Source of the DNA: Paragordius varius
Taxonomy: Eukaryota > Nematomorpha
NCBI GenBank assembly: GCA_964247055.1
Contig: OZ176050.1
Location: 10,106,001-10,170,000, forward strand
DNA length: 64,000 nucleotides
Direction: 5' to 3'
Of the stretch, positions 41,401-50,400 are shown piece after piece; within the stretch, counting starts at the first letter, position 1; each line of letters begins with the position of its first letter. The notes beneath the pieces are model-generated. The model was given only the letters and a program-made list of their open reading frames with translations, searched no databases and had not been told where the DNA came from. The position numbers and the translations under genes were made by a program.

Positions 41401-44400
41401 TTTTTATAAAATTTTACATTTTTGTATGTATATATATATACAGTTATTTTATATGATTTTATTTTGCAAGAAAATAAAATTGTTAGCTTTAACCCATCGT
41501 CGTATATTGTACATTAATGGTACAAAAGTGGTCAGTTTCAGTTAAACAACAGTAACAAATATTTGGATAAAAAGTTATTGAATATGCATAAGAACAAATT
41601 CGTAATCCCTAAACTTCATCTAATAAAACATCATTTATATGTATACAGAGAAGTCGCAATTTATTGAATTAATATATACGGATATTATTTATTGATAGAT
41701 AGATAGATAGGTAAATGAAGAATAATTTAATCAAGTTAACATTTAATCTTTTTTTGTTAATAATATATACTCTACGATTACTTATAATTGTATTCTATAT
41801 ATTTTTAATAAGTCTATTTTTTATTTAGGCTCCTTAGAAGAAACATTCAATTTAGTAATATAATTTTATAATTCGTCGTCCAATTATATTAAGTTATGTC
41901 AAACCTCAATAAATCAATCTTATTAAATTACTCATTATTATGTAATGCAGCAAGTGCTTACTATGTTAGCCATTTGTTTATATATGGCTATTTCTACATT
42001 TTTGACAAACAAATATATTACAGTATCGTGTGTAATTGACCCATTTTTCAGAATAATTTGTTTTATAATCCATAAATATCTGTAAAAATGAATATAGAAT
42101 TTTATTTGTAAAAAAATAGGGTATTAAATACAAACTAACATCAAATATCCTTCCTATTAATGCGAAGATTAGAGCATATTGTCTTTGTTTTAAAGTATGG
42201 GTCTGCTTAACCTTGTGATAAAAATTCTCAACCATAATAGAATGTAGTAAACATCCACAAAAAAGAGGGACACTAAAAGAATCTTTCAATAGTTGGAAAA
42301 AGATCAACAAATTTCAAAATATCGTCTAATCGAGCTTAGTTAAACAAAAATCCTAAATATAAGAGTATATCTCATTCATATGTCTTTTGTAAAAAGATTT
42401 AAGTATATATTACAGTGAAAGAAAACAAAACTGATTATGCCGCATGGCGTCGTGACAAAATATGTTACCCATAAGTATATTTAATTTACAATTTTGATTA
42501 TCGTTTTCTTCGTTTCGGAACTTAATTTCTAGTTTATGAAATATAGGATGGCAATTTTAAAGAACTATTTAAACCGAATAATTTGACCAAATCTCAACCA
42601 CATTAGAAAGAAATGAAAATGTAAAAGATGTAAGCATTTAAAACAAAATATAAATTTCAAAGTAGTTAAAGATTAAACAAATTGAGAACTGTAAAACATC
42701 TTTTTATAATAACCAAAATAAATTATAATTTAAAATTAGAGTTGTTTATTACTAATTGTCGGGATAAAAATGTAAAAAAAACTTTTTTGTGTGGAAAAAA
42801 ATTCGACCAAAAAAAGAATTGACCTGTAATAGATCAGCGAAAACGGTGTATCACAAAAATGTAACATTCTTTTGGCACAAATAGCGAAAAGGGAAAAAGG
42901 TCCGCACCAAAGGTTCGAAATATCAATTTTTAATTTTATCACATAAAAATCATTAAGCCTTAAGTTAAATTTGAAAAAAATGGTAATAGAAAAAATGAGA
43001 ACATTTAAATTCTAAAAAGTGGAACATTTAATTTTTAGCCATTCCGGGGCAATATACGGTCTATCCCATTTTTGTGCGGACGGCAAATAAATCTGATTTT
43101 TTAATTTTTTTAGTAAATTTAATAGTAAATAGCGTATGGTATGAAAAAGTTTTTTAAACTAAATTACTGACAAAAATATAATCAATTTTAATCGTTTATT
43201 TAACCATACGCTACTGTAATTATATAAAACCATATTAAAACACTTTTGAAATACTTAATTCTTAGAAACTCTTCTTTACAAATTGTATAAAATTCAAGAT
43301 TTATAACTGCTTTATCAGATACTCTACTTTAATAATTCATAAAAAGATTGATGGAAAAATAAAAAAATTCAAAAGAGTATATATTTTGACCTTTTATGCC
43401 GTGTTGACATAGATATGGGGCTTTGTGAATTTTTAGCTTCTGCCTACAACGAGTTTGTCTGTATTTTATTTAAGAAAACTGTATAATTCGCATCGTTTAT
43501 CTATATTTAACATATCTATTAATAATGTAATTAGAAAATTGCCATTAAAAATAAATCTATCGCAGTAGTTGTATAACCATTCCCAAAAAATTAAGTCAAA
43601 CATTTTTAAAATGATGTAAATAATTTTGTAAAGCATTTGACCAAAAAAGGTTTGAAAATGACATGAGAAAGAATCGACCTTAAAATCAGATATACAAGAT
43701 GCAAATTATACTCAAAATACTTTCTCGGTATAACAAAATCAAATTTTAAACCTAAAAAAGTAGACAAATCTAAAAAGTTAACAATTGTGTATGAGACAAA
43801 AAAATATTTCAAATTTTAATATAAGGTTTAAAATTAGTAATTATAATTGAGATTATAAAAAAGTCAATTTCTTACTTTATAAAGATAAATGTTTATCAAT
43901 TAAAAATTCTGAACGTTAAAATGATTCGATATGACCTGTCTAAAACATGATGAAAACTAATAAAAAAAAAACGGGGAAAAGTTTGACATTAAGACTTTTG
44001 TTTAAAATATCTAAAATGACATGATGGCAAACAATTTCGTTATACAGGCGAAAAGTGTCTCAACTCATGATAGACACAGGCCAGTTTGCAATTATTCATC
44101 CATCCATTTATCCTTACTTTTCTCTTCATTTGACAACAAAAATGCCTATCACATTGAATGGACAATTTTTAAAAATTCTTATCAACATTAACTGACAAAT
44201 CTATGGACAAAGTTATAGAATATTTAGAGAGACTTATAATTGTAAAAATTGGCACATTTATCATAGCAGCCCAAAGATTAATAAATCGAGCGCCAACATT
44301 ACAATAATCCCACTCTTATCAAAAAATGAGAGAAAGGTATGTATCTATTTGTGGGATTGTCACACTTCTGGGGAACTATTTATTAATATAAAAACTGCCG

Positions 44401-47400
44401 ATCCAAGTAAATAGATAATTAAAGCTTACCTTCACCACTTAGGGGTTTTGAAAGTTGGGCCATCAAAAATTATATAACTATAATGCCACCGCAAAATTCT
44501 AACAAATAGATCGATAATACCACTGAACATATGAAGCAAAAGATGAAAATACCTGTATGCACTCAAGTAATATAACACATAAAAATCAAAGGAATTGTTT
44601 AGGTCACATCTAAAGAAAGGAGCTTTTTTTATAAAATCATCCATAATTTTAGGAAATAGTTGATGGAAAAGTTTATGTGACAGGATTATACGAGATATTG
44701 GATCAAACAAAACGCAATAATAAGAACATATGTTAGCTATTGCAAAAGACCGTAACGCATGGAAAGCTTGCATTCCACCTTCTAGGGTCGAAAAGAACTT
44801 ATCACCTAATCTGTCTCTAAATAATTAAGTCTCAATATTAGTTTTAATGTAAATAAATTCATCAGAAATGTATAATATTAATCTATTTTTAAATAAATGA
44901 ATCAAGAATTTTGACAAATATTATAAAACTTTTCTTTGAAATAAAGGCATAACCGCTTTACGCTTAAATTATGGTTATGATTTATTTATTTAAATAATAT
45001 TTGAAATTGTTTTTATAGCCTGAATAAATTATTTAAATCGCGACTTAAATGGCAAAAATTGATTGTTGTAATACTTATAAATATATTATTTTTTGACATA
45101 ATTTGATTGTTGCAAGTATTATTCATTTGATTTGGAAATATATGGTGGATTGTTAAAAACACTTATAAATATTTTTTGGTAACATTTAAACATTTTTTTA
45201 AAATGATTGCTAAAATGTAATATAAACACCATTTTGTTTGTTGTAATTTAAATTAGGGAATTACCATATTTTTTGTATTGTGATAATAAGTTAAGAGATT
45301 GAGGCTTAAATCGTTTTTATAAACCAGTAACCGATGGCACAATCCTTTTCCATAATCCCTTATAAACCAAATTTTTATAATGGTTGCAAACTTTCCATTT
45401 TTGAAATGTTTTCTATTTTGTTTTTGAACCATTAATACATGTTTTTAAGATATTGAAGTCATACAATAAATTTTTGTGACTGGCTGTATTTCACCTATTA
45501 AATTAAATTAAATCATCTATAAACTTGAAAAAAGGGAAGGCAATTAACCTAGTTGAACAAAATATAACAGAAAATCAGTAACATAAGAATTGACTTAAAA
45601 CTGAAACAAAAACAATCCGGTAAAATCAAAATTTGATTTTATACAATGCATCAGATTTACATCACATTGACCGCTATTGGACCCAAAATTTATGAAATTC
45701 GCCCTAAAATCTAAATTAAATATATTTATATACTAGGAACATTGGGACCTGAACAAGCTTTTTTCTAAACCATTTGTATTTTCCTCTTTAACCCTATTCA
45801 ATTTTTAATAAATAAATTATCAGACCGCAACCAAAACAATTTGGTCTAAAACAGCTTTTGACAAAAATTTTATGTGAACCTAAACCGAATTTATAAAATC
45901 GCTTAAAATTGAATCCTAAAACGGTTATGATTTAGTGTTTATGCCCATTCGAAACTGTTTTATCATTTATTAAAAATGGAACCTATATCTAGCTATTAAT
46001 ATTATAATCACATTAAATGAATAATGCTATGTTAACAAAATATTTTATTAAAAGTAAAAAGACGGTTATTTTTTGTTAGATCCAATAAATTCTTTAAAAA
46101 AACTAACATACTACATATGGATTTCCATAATAATAATAATTTTCCTGATTTAATCAGGCACAAGACATTATCAGGACATATTTGACTTATCCATATTCAT
46201 ATTTATTTATTTATTTTTAAAAAAGAGAGGACAAATTCATTAGTTTATGTGTGGCAAAGCACACACAAAAAATGATAATTTTATGGATTCATCGTATTTG
46301 ACTTATAAATATAAATATTGAATATTCATTCAGATATGATAAATTTTTACCATCAATAAATACATAATTTTTATTTTTAAAGAAGAAGGACCGTTAGATG
46401 TCACATATGAATAAATCTTTGTTGGCTTTTAAAGTGGTATATTTTGTATTGAATTAACTGGTTGCTTATGATGAAGTTATACTTAGTTACTTAAATTAAA
46501 ACCAAATATATATTCAGTATGGCTTTTTGAGACTTTTGCAATAAAGTAATAATTTTTACAGATAAATATTATTTTGCCGTTTCATGATTTATAAATAAAG
46601 AAATAATTTTTTGTATCAGTTATATTATATTTCCATAAATATATATTATCCCAAACGTTTGATAATAACATTTATGCACGTATATTTATACTAATCAGAA
46701 AAAAGTGAATATTTATAAGCGTAAGAAGATCCATACAAATTAATTTTATAATGAAACTTCAAATAACGTTTGTGTTAGCATAAATAATAACTTATAAATT
46801 GTTGGGAAAATATGGATAATTTGTTGACAAAATCTTTGTAAACTAAATATTCAAAATTAGTATCATTTTTGTAATACACACTATTTTTTGAAGAAAGTTT
46901 TTAAATTCTGGCATATGACCACAATAGTAAATACATATTTTAAAAATTAATATTAAATTTTAAATAAATTTTAATATTAGTTTTTTTTATTTATAAATTA
47001 TTCTACAATTCTGTTTAAAATGGTCAAATTTAATTTTGATATTTTAAGGGTAAAACTACCAACAACTCAACTTTACACATTTATAATTTTAAAAAAAGGA
47101 CCCTATTTTCAGAAAGGTGCATGGATGTTAGTTAATAGCCGCTGCTTATTTTTAAAAGCTCATATAGGAAAGGGCTTCTAGTTAAGGGATTCACTGTAGT
47201 TATATTATAATATGGTTGAGGAACAAAACTAAAATGCGAAACTGTATTAATTTAATAATCAAAAATTAAAAATTTGGCAGAAGCTAAGACACTAATTAAC
47301 ATGTGAGGTTCAAAAAACTAGATGAACAATTTTTAGGATTTTCCCATTTAGTTAAGAGGAAGTATACTATATAATATATAAAAAACGAAAACATATAGCA

Positions 47401-50400
47401 AGAGATGATTAAATGAGTAGTTTACTAGCCCAAAATTAACTCGGAATATATATGTATAAAACTAAGACCTTTAAAGTTCAAAAATAGAATCGGTTTTTAG
47501 GGAAAAAAATCGTTGTTAAACAAATTAGCGCCATTTGTGGTGGAAAAATTACAATTTTTAATATATTTTATTGAAATTTATGAAACTAAAAAGAGCAATC
47601 GTTCTGATTCAATTTATTAAAACCTTTGGCAGAACAATATCTATTGTATTAAATAATCGAAACCAATGTTAAATTAAGAAATAGGCTAGGCGCAATATCT
47701 TATCATATATAATAAAATCACTAAAATATTATATAATGATCAGCAGGCAACATTATTATAAAAAATAAAAATAATTTTATAAATTTCAATATTTTTTAGT
47801 AAAAGAACTGATTTTATAGTACAATACAAACATTCGTATATAATGGATTTTCCAATTAATAATTAGTTAATTTATGTAACATAAGAGTTGAATGTTATAA
47901 TTATTAAAATATTGATGCATTTATTATTAGCTAATATCAAGTATCAGTATCATGAACTTTATAAAGAAAATATTGAATCAATAAAAATATTTATAAATAT
48001 GATTAATATTATTTTTACAGGAATACTACAGATTTAAAATTAAAAATAATATTGACCTCTCCTCTGTTTCTCCTCTTATTTTCCAATATTTGGGATTTTT
48101 AATCTTAAAAACAAGCCAATATTATATAAATCTATTATTTATAAATTTATTTTTAATTATTAAAATCACCTAATTGTATTGGTATAACCTAGTTTTAAAA
48201 AAACAATTTTTATAAACATGTCGATTCTCGCCTGTAATTGTATATTGTAAAAGCCAATTAGGGATATAATCTAAGTTATACTAAGCCTTGGTTACATGCT
48301 TAAATTTCTAAAAATTGTGTACATTAGTCTCCTATTTGAATAAAAACTTATAAACGTACCTAAAAAATGTAATGTGTTAAATAATTAAAAAATTCAGAAT
48401 ATTTGAGAAAAAATATTTGAATCAATTTCATAAAAAAAGATTGAGAACATTTTGAAAACTATCAAACGTGGACGTATGAAAGAGCAAGCAAAACATTGAT
48501 ACGGATTAATAGGTAAATAAAATTCGACTGATAATGATTAAAGTATCCATTCTAATTTATTATTGCATTTATCATGTATAAATTTTTAAACAATTATAGC
48601 CAGAAAACAGAAGGGGCAACACAAAGCATGTGAAAAATCAATATCAAAAATTATGAAAGCTAAAATATTGCGCAAATTGGTGATTTTTAGCGTTGCATTC
48701 CAATTATAATAGTTAGTTATTAATTTATCAATAATGATTTTTATCTATGTCTATGGTGTCGGACTTCGCTTTTAAGCATAACTTTATTTTTAATTTAACA
48801 CATATTGCTGATAAAAAAGAGTTGTACGGAAATGTTATTTTACATTAAATTTTTTGCAACAAATAGAATATTAGTATAATAGAATATTATTATAAGGTAT
48901 ATTGTCCTGCCCATTTTTTGTTTTAAACTTCCAATTTTCTACTTCTAACCAAAAATAATTTCAAAAGGTTAAAAAAAATTCTTACAATATAGCTATTAAT
49001 CTCTAAACTATCACGGCATTTTTATTACCACTTATTTGTAGAATATAACCCTTACCTTTAAAGCTTTTTGACAAAAAAGGGACGCAATAATATGTTACAT
49101 ATATATAAAAAGTCCAATAAATTCGGTAACTAGATAATATTAAAAATCTCCAATAGCCAGTGATAAAAAATGTAATAGGTTAGATTAGACAAGGCTGTTT
49201 TCGACATATTTTGTACCATGTATAGATTGGAGTATATGTAAAAAACAATTTCGAAATTGATCAAAATAATATATAAAATAAAAAAGAATACATTGTCGTT
49301 TTTTACCCATTTTTTATATGTCCACATTTTTATATAATCCATCTATCTATCTATCTATCTATCTATTCACTAAACAGAGTTAGTTTATGTGTATGGGTTA
49401 GGGGAAAATCAATTTGGGAAAAACAATCAATATATAGAAAATATCCAAATACGAATGTAATAAAAAGCTAAACTACACTAGACTCCCCCTTTCTATTTGT
49501 AATACACATATCCATTTTATACACTATATTGGGAGAAAAAGGCCTTTTTGATTTTTTTGCTCAAAAATGCACCATTAAATTTGGAATACAATTCCGTTTA
49601 TATAAATGAAAACACTTAAAAATGGTAATTATTAATGAAAATTCGTAGATCAATTGATTTTAACATAAAATTAAAGCTTCAGATGTTCATATATGGTGTG
49701 TGAAAAAAATTCTAGAAATAGAATTAAAAATATCGAATCCTTATTATTAATTATAATATCGATAATAATAAATATTATAACATTGTAAATGTTTTTTATT
49801 CGTGCTCAATACAATTTTGACGTCTCAAGAATTTTAATTGTAAAAAATGGTAGGAAAAATTAGCTATAACATATCTATTATCTGGTGGTGAGAAAATACA
49901 TATTTAGCAAACATACATGTTTCGTATAGATTAGAAGTGATTTATAATTTTGGTGTTGTTTCAATTTTATAATTCCTCTTTCTCTCGTTATTACGAAGAA
50001 TTTGAGAGAATAATAAAAATTTATAAATATTTTTTAATTGTTTAAGTTTTAGAGAATTATTATAGATTTATTAATGCTTTAGAGCAGGCATTATTGAACT
50101 AAATATGGTTTATGATAGTTAGATAGATATATATGTGTGAGATAGTGAATGGGAAAATTTTGAATTAAAGAGTTAAAAAACGTAGAAAAAATTGAAATTT
50201 GGAAAACTATTATAACAAATAAGATTTTGAGATAAACATAGCTTATTTATGATTTTTATTAATAGACTAGCAAGAATGGTATGATAGAGATTTAAATACA
50301 GTTTATTCCCATTAAAATTCTGCAGTACGTAAACAATCGCTAATAACTATAAAACTATATTTATATGTGCTAGCATAAAAATTTTTTGAAAAATTAAAAC

